DNA of 10,124 nucleotides from Rhizobiaceae bacterium UBA1291 (lineage in GTDB: Bacteria; Pseudomonadota; Alphaproteobacteria; Rhizobiales; Rhizobiaceae). A program made the translations under genes and the position numbers. The notes under the pieces were generated by a model. The model ran no database searches and was not told the origin of the DNA. It saw only the letters and a program-made list of their open reading frames with translations. Below, one piece after another: positions 1 to 6,718 of this stretch; position 1 is the first letter of the stretch; each line of letters begins with the position of its first letter. Location of the stretch: NCBI GenBank assembly GCA_002307905.1, contig DBUL01000053.1, positions 2,361 through 12,484 of the forward strand, read 5' to 3'.

Positions 1-96
1 TCGATCATGCCGACGATTACCTCGGGCAACACCAATTCGCCGACCATCATGATCGCCGAAAAGGCGGCGGAGATGATCCTCGCGGACAACAGCTGA
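1..96 (+). CDS. GMC-family oxidoreductase, C-terminal end only
   Basis: The window opens inside a reading frame that ends with TGA at 94-96; 31 codons are visible. The residues [26 protein letters not shown] match the closing C-terminal motif of glucose-methanol-choline (GMC) oxidoreductases, FAD enzymes that oxidise alcohols such as choline. In this family the Asn/His of the last motif pairs with an upstream catalytic His; the second Asn of GNTN is the candidate here. The FAD-binding N-terminus and substrate domain lie outside the window, so the substrate is unknown. The stop is 21 bp before the mmsB-like start on the same strand, so the two genes are probably cotranscribed. The family call is recognition from a short tail and could be wrong in detail. 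Confidence 0.75.
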   Translation, partial: SIMPTITSGNTNSPTIMIAEKAAEMILADNS

Positions 97-117
97 CGCA
101 GACACAGGAGACGTCAC

Positions 118-993
118 ATGGCCACAATCGCATTTATCGGACTGGGAAACATGGGCGGGCCTATGGCCGCCAACCTCGTCAAGGCGGGGCATAGTGTGAA
201 GGGCTTCGACCTCTCGGCCGAAATCCTCAAGGCGGTGGCCGCGTCCGGCGTGACGCCATCCAAATCGGTCGCAGAAGCGGTCGCCGGTGCCGAAGCCGTC
301 GTCACCATGCTGCCGAAGGGTGCCCATGTGCTGTCCGTCTGGAGCGAACTCGCGTCGGTGGCAAAGGCCGGGACGCTGCTGATCGACTGTTCGACGATCG
401 ACGTCGAAAGCGCCCGCAAGGCGCATGAATTGGCTGATCACGCCGGCTGCCTGTCGCTCGATACGCCGGTCTCCGGCGGTACTGGCGGCGCCGCTGCGGG
501 CACACTCACCTTCATGGCTGGCGGCAGCGATGGCGCCTTTGCAAGGGCCAAGCCCGTGCTTGAAGCGATGGGCAAGAAGATCGTCCATTGCGGCACCAAC
601 GGCGCCGGCCAGGCGGCGAAGATCTGCAACAACATGATTCTCGGCATTTCCATGATCGGCGTCTGCGAGGCTTTCGCTCTCGGCGAAAAGCTGGGCTTGT
701 CGCACCAGGCGCTGTTCGACGTCGCCTCGACCTCGTCCGGCCAGTGCTGGTCGATCAACACCTATTGCCCGGTTCCCGGCCCCGTGCCGACCTCCCCGGC
801 CAACAACGACTACAAGCCCGGCTTCGCCGCCGCGTTGATGCTGAAGGACCTGAAGCTGGCGCAGGAAGCGGCGCTTGCCGCCGGTGCCGCGACGCCGCTG
901 GGGGCGGAAGCGGCGCAGCTCTTCGACCTGTTCGACAAGCAGGGCCATGGCGGGCGCGATTTCTCCGCCATCATCGAAATGCTGCGCGGCTGA
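118..993 (+). CDS. mmsB: 3-hydroxyisobutyrate dehydrogenase (beta-hydroxyacid dehydrogenase family)
   Basis: This 291-aa protein has the usual length for 3-hydroxyisobutyrate dehydrogenase, the valine-catabolism enzyme that oxidises 3-hydroxyisobutyrate to methylmalonate semialdehyde in the cytoplasm. The N-terminal Rossmann motif GLGNMGGPMA spans residues 8-17, and Asp31 after the second strand is the residue expected for NAD rather than NADP. The family substrate motif DTPVSGGTGGA is at 115-125. GAGQAAKICNN at 162-172 carries the presumed catalytic Lys168, and the third conserved block KDLKLA is at 243-248. AGGAG at 106-110 lies 7 bp before the ATG and supports this start. The preceding GMC oxidoreductase gene is close and on the same strand. 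Other beta-hydroxyacid dehydrogenases (tartronate semialdehyde reductase, glyoxylate reductase) share the motifs, but the overall sequence fits MmsB best. Confidence 0.9.
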   Translation: MATIAFIGLGNMGGPMAANLVKAGHSVKGFDLSAEILKAVAASGVTPSKSVAEAVAGAEAVVTMLPKGAHVLSVWSELASVAKAGTLLIDCSTIDVESARKAHELADHAGCLSLDTPVSGGTGGAAAGTLTFMAGGSDGAFARAKPVLEAMGKKIVHCGTNGAGQAAKICNNMILGISMIGVCEAFALGEKLGLSHQALFDVASTSSGQCWSINTYCPVPGPVPTSPANNDYKPGFAAALMLKDLKLAQEAALAAGAATPLGAEAAQLFDLFDKQGHGGRDFSAIIEMLRG

Positions 994-1015
994 GTCTCCT
1001 CCCTCGCCCGCACGC

Positions 1016-1050
1016 AAACGGCCGACGGAAGCGCTTCCGTCGGCCGTTTT
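1016..1050 (+). terminator. Rho-independent terminator after mmsB
   Basis: A perfect 34-bp palindrome (1016-1049) begins 23 bp after the mmsB stop. The left arm AAACGGCCGACGGAAGC is followed directly by its exact reverse complement, ending in TTTT at 1047-1050. As RNA it forms a stem of about 15 pairs with a 4-nt loop and a short U-tract. The A-run on the left arm would also give a U-run on the other strand, so it could stop transcription from either side. Confidence 0.85.
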
Positions 1051-1065
1051 GTATTCGAGAGGGGT

Positions 1066-1199
1066 GGAGGAGCACGACGCTGGGGGGTGGGGTGTGCCGT
1101 GCTCCTCCCGCGATGCCTATCGAGGTCATGGGCCGTCCGGCATGGGGCCGCGGGACGGCACCGATAGGCATCGCGACGGTCCCATCTGGGATGGGACCG
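1066..1199. repeat. Three abutting stem-loops in the intergenic gap
   Basis: Three strong inverted repeats follow one another almost without spacing. Hairpin 1 pairs GGAGGAGCACG (1066-1076) with its exact complement at 1098-1108, around a G-rich loop that contains GGGGGGTGGGG. Hairpin 2 pairs CGCGATGCCTATCG (1109-1122) with its exact complement at 1162-1175, and inside it GCCGTCC (1132-1138) pairs with GGACGGC (1153-1159). Hairpin 3 pairs CGGTCCCATC (1177-1186) with GATGGGACCG (1190-1199) across a TGG triloop. None overlaps a recognisable gene. I do not recognise the element. It could be a structured RNA, a palindromic mosaic repeat of the kind scattered in rhizobial intergenic regions, or a remnant of a mobile element. 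The pairings are seen directly; any function is unknown. Confidence 0.7.
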
Positions 1200-1598
1200 A
1201 TGGCGTGACTATCAGGACTTCGGAACGCGCGGGCTCGCCGCGACGGTCGCTCGGACGCCGCGCAAGACGCTGAAAAGTCCGGTGACGGCCGGAAGACTGC
1301 GAAGGATGGACTGGATCGGTCGATGGGCGAAACTGGGGATCAGCCCGGGAGCCGCAAGGGACGCCACGAAGGGCGACGACCCAAGGCCCGTGGCGGGCCA
1401 GAAAAGCGAGAATTCACTCGCGTCCGCAAGGACAGCGGTTCTTGCTGCGCACGTCATGTGCATCATCCCCATGTTTCATCGTCCGCTACGTCATGCGCGG
1501 AGTTCCATCCCGGAACAGAGCAAGGGTTAGGCCGCAAATCTAAACGAAGAGTAAATGCGGGCGAACCTTCCCCCATATTTACCAATCCGCAACGAAGA
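1200..1598. other. Noncoding gap with a chain of small hairpins
   Basis: About 400 bases with no convincing gene. Short open frames exist on both strands over the same bases (1282-1530 on +, 1212-1472 on -), but neither has a clear ribosome binding site or a family I recognise. Small inverted repeats recur along the stretch: TCCGG/CCGGA at 1278-1293, GGCCCG-TGG-CGGGCC at 1385-1399, GCGAG/CTCGC at 1406-1421, GTCC-GCAA-GGAC with a GNRA-type tetraloop at 1422-1433, GCAC/GTGC at 1449-1461, GTTCC/GGAAC at 1502-1516, and GTAAAT/ATTTAC with inner GGG/CCC at 1551-1582. AACGAAGAG occurs twice, at 1543-1551 and 1591-1599. Single short hairpins are expected by chance in GC-rich DNA; their density and tandem order are what stand out. 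A structured RNA or dispersed intergenic repeat is possible, unproven. Confidence 0.45.
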
Positions 1599-1621
1599 GG
1601 TGCCGGAGAGCGCTCGGCACC
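1599..1621 (-). terminator. Probable terminator of the transporter operon
   Basis: GGTGCCG (1599-1605) pairs with CGGCACC (1615-1621) around a 9-nt loop, 15 bp beyond the stop of the last permease gene on the minus strand. In minus-strand RNA the stem is followed by UCUUCGUUGC, a weak U-rich tail. Position and shape suit an intrinsic terminator, but the poor U-run keeps this moderate. Confidence 0.5.
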
Positions 1622-1636
1622 AGAGCAGAGCCGGGA

Positions 1637-2437
1637 TCAGCGGTCGTCGTCCGCCATGGCGCCGAGCAGTTTCGGCAAGTCGCCGAAGCGGGCGACCAGG
1701 CCGAAGACCAGCGCCGCGACCGCGACGAACAGGATCGACACCGAGGCCATGGTCGGCGTGTAACCATAGCGAAGCGCGTTGAAGATCTTGATCGGCAGCG
1801 TCTCCATGGTGAAGCCGACCGTCATGTAGGCGACGATATATTCGTTGAGCGACAGCACGAAGGCGAAGGCAAAGCCGGAAATCAGATAGGGCCGGATCAG
1901 CGGCAGCACGACCGTGCGAAACACCGCCCTGTCGTCGGCACCCATGGTGGCCGCCGCCTCGACCAAGGAGCGGTCGATGGCGGAAAAACCGAGCGACAGC
2001 GTGACGAGTGGCAGGGTCACGAAGAAGATTGCATGGCCGATCACCGCCGTCCAAGGCTGTCCGTAGAAGCCGGTGGCGGCCCAGAAGGTCAAAAGGCCCA
2101 GCGCCGTGATGACGGGTGGCAGGGTAAACGGTGCGATGCCGAGCACCTGGAAGATGTTGGCCCAGGGCGCAATGCGCCGCCACAGGAACCAGGCGAGCGG
2201 CAGGGCGATGGCGACCGCCAGCGCCGCCGAGGCGAGCGCCAGAAGGACTGAAGCGAAGAAGGCCGAGCGCCAGCCGGTATCGGTGAAGATCGCACCATAC
2301 CAGGCGAGCGAAAAGCCCTGCGGCGGGAATGTCAGGCTCTGCTTCTCGTTGACCGAGACGCCTGCGACGACGACGATCGGGGCAGCGAGGAAGATGCCAA
2401 TCAGGACAAAGTAGAGGCGGGTCAGCAGCGTGTTCAT
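1637..2437 (-). CDS. ABC transporter permease, PotC-like
   Basis: This 266-aa inner-membrane protein is one of two permeases of a polyamine-type ABC importer (MetI-like / PotC family). Hydrophobic segments are visible at roughly residues 7-27, 59-85, 98-120, 130-152, 185-205 and 230-250, giving the usual six-helix layout. The cytoplasmic EAA loop that docks on the ATPase is EAAATMGADDRAVFRTVVLP (160-179), with the conserved E, AA and G. GGGAG at 2445-2449 (read on the minus strand) is 7 bp from the ATG. Its start overlaps the stop of the upstream permease by 4 bp (ATGA), so the two are likely translationally coupled. It is the last gene of the operon. Longer frames over the same bases in other phases are shadows, since the membrane and EAA features exist only in this one. 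Confidence 0.92.
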   Translation of the reverse strand: MNTLLTRLYFVLIGIFLAAPIVVVAGVSVNEKQSLTFPPQGFSLAWYGAIFTDTGWRSAFFASVLLALASAALAVAIALPLAWFLWRRIAPWANIFQVLGIAPFTLPPVITALGLLTFWAATGFYGQPWTAVIGHAIFFVTLPLVTLSLGFSAIDRSLVEAAATMGADDRAVFRTVVLPLIRPYLISGFAFAFVLSLNEYIVAYMTVGFTMETLPIKIFNALRYGYTPTMASVSILFVAVAALVFGLVARFGDLPKLLGAMADDDR

Positions 2438-3288
2438 GCCGTTTCTCCCTTGCGGCCGACAAACAGCGTCAGCGCCACCATGCCGAGCGTGACCAGCACG
2501 AGGAACACCGCCATGGCCGCGGCAAATGGCATGTTCGACTGGTAGATCGCCTGGTCGGTGATCAAGACGGACAGCGTCCAGTGCTGCGGCCGGCCGAGGA
2601 TCTGCGGCAGCAGGTAGGAGCCAAGCGCGAAGATGAAGACCATGATCAGTGTCGCGAGAATGGTATTGCGAAGCGCCGGGACGACCACGGTGAAGAAGGC
2701 ACGGACGGGCGAGGCGCCGAGGGTGCGGGCCGCTTCGGTCAGCGTCGGATCAAGCCGGACCAGCGCGGGATAGAGCACAAGAACGGTATAGGGCAGCGCC
2801 TGATAGGCCATGCCGGTCAGCACCGCACCGAAGTTCGGCATCAATGCCACGGGGCTTTCCATCAGCCCGATCATGACGAGCAGGTTGGTGATGCCTGCGG
2901 TGCGCGAAAACAGCGTCGACCAGGCGAAGCCGATGATGACCTCGGAGAGCGAGAGGATCGACAGAAGCGCCACCAGCCACAACACCTGGGCTTTGCGCGA
3001 CATGCGGGCGAGCAGGTAGGTGAACGGCAGGCCGGCCACGACGCAGACGACAGCGACGGCGATCGCGAGCATCAGCGAGAAGCCGAGCACACCGGCGAAG
3101 AAGGGACTGATGAAGCGAGCATAATTGTCGAGCACCAAGGCCGGCGAATAGAATCCGGCGGGATTGCGCTGGAAGAAGCTGACGGCGATCATCGTGCCGA
3201 ACGGCACAACGAAGAACAGGATCAGCATGGCCGCCGGAAAGGCGAGCGGCGCATAATCAAGAGCTCTCTGGGGCGGTTCACGTCTCAT
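2434..3288 (-). CDS. ABC transporter permease, PotB-like
   Basis: This 284-aa membrane protein is the partner permease of the importer, of the PotB/PotH type. A first hydrophobic segment lies at about residues 15-38, followed by a periplasmic stretch. Further helices are near 65-92, 101-122, 150-175, 205-230 and 255-277. The EAA loop is EAARTLGASPVRAFFTVVVP (185-204), which contacts the ATPase. Its ATG overlaps the stop of the ATPase gene by 4 bp, and its own stop overlaps the next permease start by 4 bp. No clear Shine-Dalgarno precedes the ATG, which fits translation coupled to the ATPase gene. Homology supports a heterodimeric membrane channel with the downstream permease. The substrate cannot be read from this subunit. 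Confidence 0.92.
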   Translation of the reverse strand: MRREPPQRALDYAPLAFPAAMLILFFVVPFGTMIAVSFFQRNPAGFYSPALVLDNYARFISPFFAGVLGFSLMLAIAVAVVCVVAGLPFTYLLARMSRKAQVLWLVALLSILSLSEVIIGFAWSTLFSRTAGITNLLVMIGLMESPVALMPNFGAVLTGMAYQALPYTVLVLYPALVRLDPTLTEAARTLGASPVRAFFTVVVPALRNTILATLIMVFIFALGSYLLPQILGRPQHWTLSVLITDQAIYQSNMPFAAAMAVFLVLVTLGMVALTLFVGRKGETA

Positions 3289-4319
3289 GCGGCAAGCACC
3301 ACGGCGGTCGCGGGATCGATCACCACGCCGACCTCTTGTCCAACCGAAACCATCGGCCGTTCGCGCGGCGTGGAGACGGCCACCACTTCGGCGCCGGCCA
3401 CGTCGACGAATGTCTCGATCGTGCCGCCGAGATCGCGGATGAAGGTGACGCGGCCGGTCAACCGTCCCTCCCCCGGCGCCGACAGATGAATGTCCTCCGG
3501 CCGGACCGACAGGCTGGCCGTGGACTGGCCGGCGGGCGCGGCGAAACCCGCGACCGCCTGGCCGAGCACAAGCGTGCGCCCACCCTCGACGGTCAGCGGC
3601 AGGAGATTGGTCGAGCCAATGAAATCGGCGACGAAGCGGTCGGTGGGCTTGCGGTAGATCTCGATCGGGCTCGCCGCCTGGCGGATCTTGCCGCCGTTCA
3701 TCACGACGACCGTATCGGCCATGGTCATGGCCTCGCGCTGGTCGTGGGTGACGACGATGGTGGTGATGCCGAGCTGTTGCTGCAGCTTGCGCAGTTCGAC
3801 CTGCATGGCCTCGCGCAGTTTGGCGTCCAGCGCCGAGAGCGGCTCGTCGAGCAGGAACAGCTTCGGCGAGATGGCGAGTGCACGGGCGATCGCCACGCGC
3901 TGGCGCTGGCCGCCGGACAGCTTGGTCACCGGGCGGTCCGCATAGCCAGTGAGATGGATCATGTCGAGCAATCCCTCCACCCGCTTGGCCTGCTCCTCGC
4001 GACCAATGCCACGAATCCTCAAGGGATAGGCGATGTTCTCTCCGACGGTCAGGTGGGGGAACAGCGCCAGCGACTGGAACACCATGCCGAGATTGCGCTT
4101 ATGCGTCGGCACGGCGGTGATGTCGGCGCCGTCGAGAACGATCGAACCGGCGCTCGGCTGTTCGAGGCCGGCGATCATGCGCAAAAGAGTGGTCTTGCCA
4201 CAGCCGGACGGGCCCAGCAGGCACACGAACCGTCCTTCCGGCACCGAAAGCTGTGCCTGATCCACCGCCGTGAAGGGACCGAATTGCTTGGTGACATCGT
4301 TGAGGATGAGTCCGGACAT
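3285..4319 (-). CDS. ABC transporter ATP-binding protein, PotA-like
   Basis: The energising ATPase of the importer, 344 aa from the chosen start. It shows Walker A GPSGCGKTT (36-44), Q-loop Gln82, signature LSGGQRQR (134-141), Walker B LFLLDEP (154-160), D-loop SALD (162-165) and switch His192. A C-terminal TOBE-type regulatory region follows from about residue 264, with the typical SVRPEDI at 271-277. All catalytic residues are present. The frame stays open 35 codons upstream to 4424, but the extra residues have no family match. GGAG at 4325-4328 (minus strand) sits 5 bp before the ATG at 4319, so I chose that start; an adjacent ATG at 4322 is possible. It is homologous to PotA/PotG/FbpC ATPases, and the surrounding permeases and binding protein favour the polyamine group. 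Confidence 0.93.
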   Translation of the reverse strand: MSGLILNDVTKQFGPFTAVDQAQLSVPEGRFVCLLGPSGCGKTTLLRMIAGLEQPSAGSIVLDGADITAVPTHKRNLGMVFQSLALFPHLTVGENIAYPLRIRGIGREEQAKRVEGLLDMIHLTGYADRPVTKLSGGQRQRVAIARALAISPKLFLLDEPLSALDAKLREAMQVELRKLQQQLGITTIVVTHDQREAMTMADTVVVMNGGKIRQAASPIEIYRKPTDRFVADFIGSTNLLPLTVEGGRTLVLGQAVAGFAAPAGQSTASLSVRPEDIHLSAPGEGRLTGRVTFIRDLGGTIETFVDVAGAEVVAVSTPRERPMVSVGQEVGVVIDPATAVVLAA

Positions 4320-4324
4320 CATGT

Positions 4325-4328
4325 CTCC
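4325..4328 (-). promoter_or_regulatory. Ribosome binding site that fixes the ATPase start
   Basis: GGAG on the minus strand lies 5 bp before ATG 4319 and only 2 bp before the adjacent ATG 4322. This favours translation from 4319 and argues against the upstream open frame reaching 4424. Confidence 0.6.
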
Positions 4329-4453
4329 GAGAGAATTAAGGTCGTGGAAATTTGCCCCGGTGTGCCCCAGCAGCGCCATCCCATCAAGGGTTTTGATTGT
4401 GGCGTGGCCTAGTACGGGGTTCAAACGGGATGCTTGCCCGTCCTCCCGTTGCC

Positions 4454-4471
4454 CCTCCCCGCAAGGGGAGG
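4454..4471 (-). other. Intercistronic hairpin between binding protein and ATPase genes
   Basis: CCTCCCC (4454-4460) and GGGGAGG (4465-4471) form a perfect 7-bp GC stem with a 4-nt loop, in the 171-bp spacer between the binding-protein stop (4491) and the ATPase start (4319). No U-run follows on the minus strand, so it is not a standard terminator. In many ABC operons a stem-loop after the binding-protein gene protects that part of the message or attenuates read-through, so more binding protein than membrane subunits is made. That role is inferred. The rest of the spacer shows nothing I recognise. Confidence 0.55.
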
Positions 4472-4490
4472 AGCGGCGTCGAGAAGGCGA

Positions 4491-5579
4491 TCAGCCGACG
4501 ATCAGTTCCGTCCACTTCTGGTTCAGCCAGTCCGCCTTGGTCTGGTAGAGGTCGTAGCGCGGAATGATCGGATCGATGTCGGAGGACACGGCGGCGAATT
4601 CTTCGTCCGTCAGATCGAGCAGTTCGCGCTTGACGGTCGGCGCGGTGCCGACCTTGCGCGACAGGGTCGCCTGGATGGCCGGCTGGCACATGTAGTCGAT
4701 GAAGACATGGGCTTCTTCCGACTTTTCCGAAGCGCGCGACAGGGCCCAGCAGCCCGAGTCCAGAATGCCGCCTTCCTTGGGGAAGGTGGAACGGACAGGA
4801 TGGCCGTCGGCGGCCGCAAGGCCGGTCACGTCGTGATAGTATTGACCCATCGGGATTTCGCCCGACTTCAGCGCCTGTTCGAATTGGGCTTCGTCACGAT
4901 ACCAGAGGCGGACGTTCGGCTTCACTTCGGCGAGCTTTTCGAAGGCCTTGAGAATGCCTTCCTCGGTGTCGAGTGCATTGGTACCGCCGAAATGGGTCTT
5001 GGCCGTCACTTCCAGCAGGAAGGAGTTGGAGACAAGCGCCAGAAGGCCGAGCTTGTCCGCGTTTGCCGGATCCCAGAGGGCCTCCCAGGAGGTCGGCGCT
5101 TCCTTGAAGACATCGGTATTGGTGACCAGCGTGATATACCAGGCGACGGCACCAATGCCGGCAACACGGCCATCCGGGTATTTGTTGACGAAGGCGTCGA
5201 TCAGGCCTGAAGCGTTCTTGATCTTATCCATGTCGAGCGGCGTCCAAAGGTCGGTGGACTGGCCCTTGAGCATGGCGACCTGCGACATCATCGAGACATC
5301 GGCCGGTGCCTGACCGGCCTTGGCGGCCTGTTCGAGCTGCACCAGCCAGGCTTCGCCGGTCGGCTCGGCAACCGATTCCACCGCGATGCCGGTCGCCTTG
5401 GTAAATTCCGGGAAGATGTTCTTGTCGAACGAATCCTTGAAGTAGCCGCCATAGACGCCGACCTTCAGCGACTTGTCCTGGGCCCTGAGGATCGACGGCA
5501 TGGCGAGCATGCCGACACCGGCGAGCGAGCCGGCCAGCACGCCGCGGCGGCCGACGGAAGTGTTGAGGATTTTTTTCAT
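4491..5579 (-). CDS. Periplasmic solute-binding protein of polyamine-type ABC importer
   Basis: This 362-aa protein resembles PotD/PotF-like extracellular solute-binding proteins, which capture ligand in the periplasm and deliver it to the permeases. The N-terminus carries GRRGVLAG (10-17), a twin-arginine-like motif, then a hydrophobic stretch to about residue 28 and a likely cleavage site near ILRAQ (30-34). The mature part begins KSLKVGVYGGYFKDSF, the usual first strand and ligand-facing loop of this fold. SWEALWDPANADKLGLL (164-180) is a typical hinge-region sequence in the family. AAGGGA on the minus strand lies about 7 bp before the ATG. The gene sits between the ureohydrolase and the ATPase on the same strand. 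The ligand is not determinable; polyamines, agmatine, other guanidino compounds or organic acids are all handled by relatives. Confidence 0.88.
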   Translation of the reverse strand: MKKILNTSVGRRGVLAGSLAGVGMLAMPSILRAQDKSLKVGVYGGYFKDSFDKNIFPEFTKATGIAVESVAEPTGEAWLVQLEQAAKAGQAPADVSMMSQVAMLKGQSTDLWTPLDMDKIKNASGLIDAFVNKYPDGRVAGIGAVAWYITLVTNTDVFKEAPTSWEALWDPANADKLGLLALVSNSFLLEVTAKTHFGGTNALDTEEGILKAFEKLAEVKPNVRLWYRDEAQFEQALKSGEIPMGQYYHDVTGLAAADGHPVRSTFPKEGGILDSGCWALSRASEKSEEAHVFIDYMCQPAIQATLSRKVGTAPTVKRELLDLTDEEFAAVSSDIDPIIPRYDLYQTKADWLNQKWTELIVG

Positions 5580-5621
5580 GGTCCTGTTCCCTTGTCTTCG
5601 TTGGTTATCATGACGTCGGAT

Positions 5622-5647
5622 CCGGGGCGCCGATCACGCCGTCCCGG
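5622..5647 (-). other. Hairpin between ureohydrolase and binding-protein genes
   Basis: CCGGGGCG (5622-5629) pairs with CGTCCCGG (5640-5647), giving eight pairs with one G-U and a 10-nt loop. It lies in the 83-bp spacer after the ureohydrolase stop. No U-tract follows on the minus strand, so it more likely marks RNA processing or attenuation than full termination. No function is shown by the sequence. Confidence 0.4.
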
Positions 5648-5662
5648 CAAAATACCAGTTGC

Positions 5663-6718
5663 TCAGCGGCCCTTGATGGCCGGACTATAGACCATCAGGC
5701 TGACGATTTCGAAGAGAACCTGCGCGCCGGCATGGGCCGTATTGTGGGTCGCGTCATATTGCGGAGCGACCTCCACGACGTCGCCGCCGACCAGATTCAT
5801 GCCCTTCAGCCCGCGGATCAGTTCGAGCACTTCGCGCGAGGTAAGCCCGCCCACTTCCGGCGTGCCGGTACCGGGCGCGATGCTCGGATCGAGGCTGTCG
5901 ATGTCGAAAGAGAGATAGGTCGGGCCGTCGCCGATGATCTTCTTCGTCTTTTCGATGATGGCAGGCATGCCGAGACCGGTGATCTCCTCCGCATGGATGA
6001 CGGTCATGCCGGACTCATAGGAAAATTCCCAGAGATATTCCGCCGAGCCGCGAATGCCGATCTGGATCGTGCGCGCAGGGTCGAGGGAGCCATCGAGCAC
6101 GGCGTTGCGGAGGGGGCCGCCATGATGGAATTTCGACTGGTCGAAAGGCCCGCCGGTATCGCAATGGGCGTCGATGTGAACCAGGCCCACCGGGCCGTGC
6201 TTGCGGGCGATCGGCTTCAGGATGGACTGGCTGATCGAGTGGTCGCCGCCGACCGAGAGCGGCAGAATGCCGGCGTCTACAATCTTGGTCACATAGCGCT
6301 CGATGTCCTCATGGCTGAGCTCCAGACGATAGCGGCTGGAGAAGGGTACGTCGCCGATGTCGGCGACCCTGAGGTCGAACAACGGAGCGCAGTCGAGCAC
6401 ATGATTATAGGGACCGATGCGGTCGATGGCACGCAAGGCGCGCGGCCCGAATCGCGAGCCCGGACGGTTGGTCACCCCCAGGTCCATCGGCATGCCGACG
6501 ATCGCCACCTGCAGGTCGCCGAAATCGGGGTTCTGCGGATCGACGGGACGATGGGGCGCAGACAGGAAGGTGGGGACGCCAGCATAGGGCGCGGCACGCG
6601 TTCCGTTTCGGAAGATCTTCTCTCCAACCTTGGCAAACTTCGGATCGAAGATCTCGCCGACGCTGTCCCCACCGAATTTGGCGCGCAACGCGGCCAGCTT
6701 CTTTTCATCGAACGTCAT
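5663..6718 (-). CDS. speB: Agmatinase-family ureohydrolase (SpeB-like)
   Basis: This 351-aa Mn-dependent ureohydrolase would hydrolyse a guanidino group to an amine plus urea in the cytoplasm. Metal ligands are all visible: GGDHS with His160, DAHCD (183-187) giving Asp183, His185 and Asp187, and SFDIDSLDP with Asp272 and Asp274. The family motif PGTGTPEVGG follows (282-291), with Glu287. RPGSRFGPRALR (85-96) is the usual N-terminal signature. AAGAGGG lies 8 bp before ATG 6718 and overlaps a possible GTG at 6727, so the ATG is preferred. Compared with E. coli agmatinase (about 306 aa) the N-terminus is longer by about 45 residues. The substrate-loop His is followed by GGPL, where agmatinase has GTMF and guanidinobutyrase GTTF. 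Agmatine, 4-guanidinobutyrate, 3-guanidinopropionate or guanidine are therefore all open. It is the first gene of the operon, upstream of the transporter. Confidence 0.85.
   Translation of the reverse strand: MTFDEKKLAALRAKFGGDSVGEIFDPKFAKVGEKIFRNGTRAAPYAGVPTFLSAPHRPVDPQNPDFGDLQVAIVGMPMDLGVTNRPGSRFGPRALRAIDRIGPYNHVLDCAPLFDLRVADIGDVPFSSRYRLELSHEDIERYVTKIVDAGILPLSVGGDHSISQSILKPIARKHGPVGLVHIDAHCDTGGPFDQSKFHHGGPLRNAVLDGSLDPARTIQIGIRGSAEYLWEFSYESGMTVIHAEEITGLGMPAIIEKTKKIIGDGPTYLSFDIDSLDPSIAPGTGTPEVGGLTSREVLELIRGLKGMNLVGGDVVEVAPQYDATHNTAHAGAQVLFEIVSLMVYSPAIKGR

Noticed and set aside
1271..1460. Possible RNase P RNA, because GAAAAGTCCGG at 1272-1282 resembles its conserved 5' core
   Set aside because: The match is short, the usual GAGGAAAGTCCGG is not exact, and the other conserved regions of bacterial RNase P RNA are not found downstream.
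1527..2462. Long minus-strand frame covering the PotC-like permease in another phase
   Set aside because: Only the 1637-2437 frame has membrane helices, the EAA loop and a proper ribosome binding site. The other is Arg/His-rich and overlaps the probable terminator.
4320..4424. 35-codon N-terminal extension of the ABC ATPase to 4424
   Set aside because: The extra residues do not resemble the family, and the ATG at 4319 has a well-spaced GGAG. The normal PotA-type N-terminus begins there.
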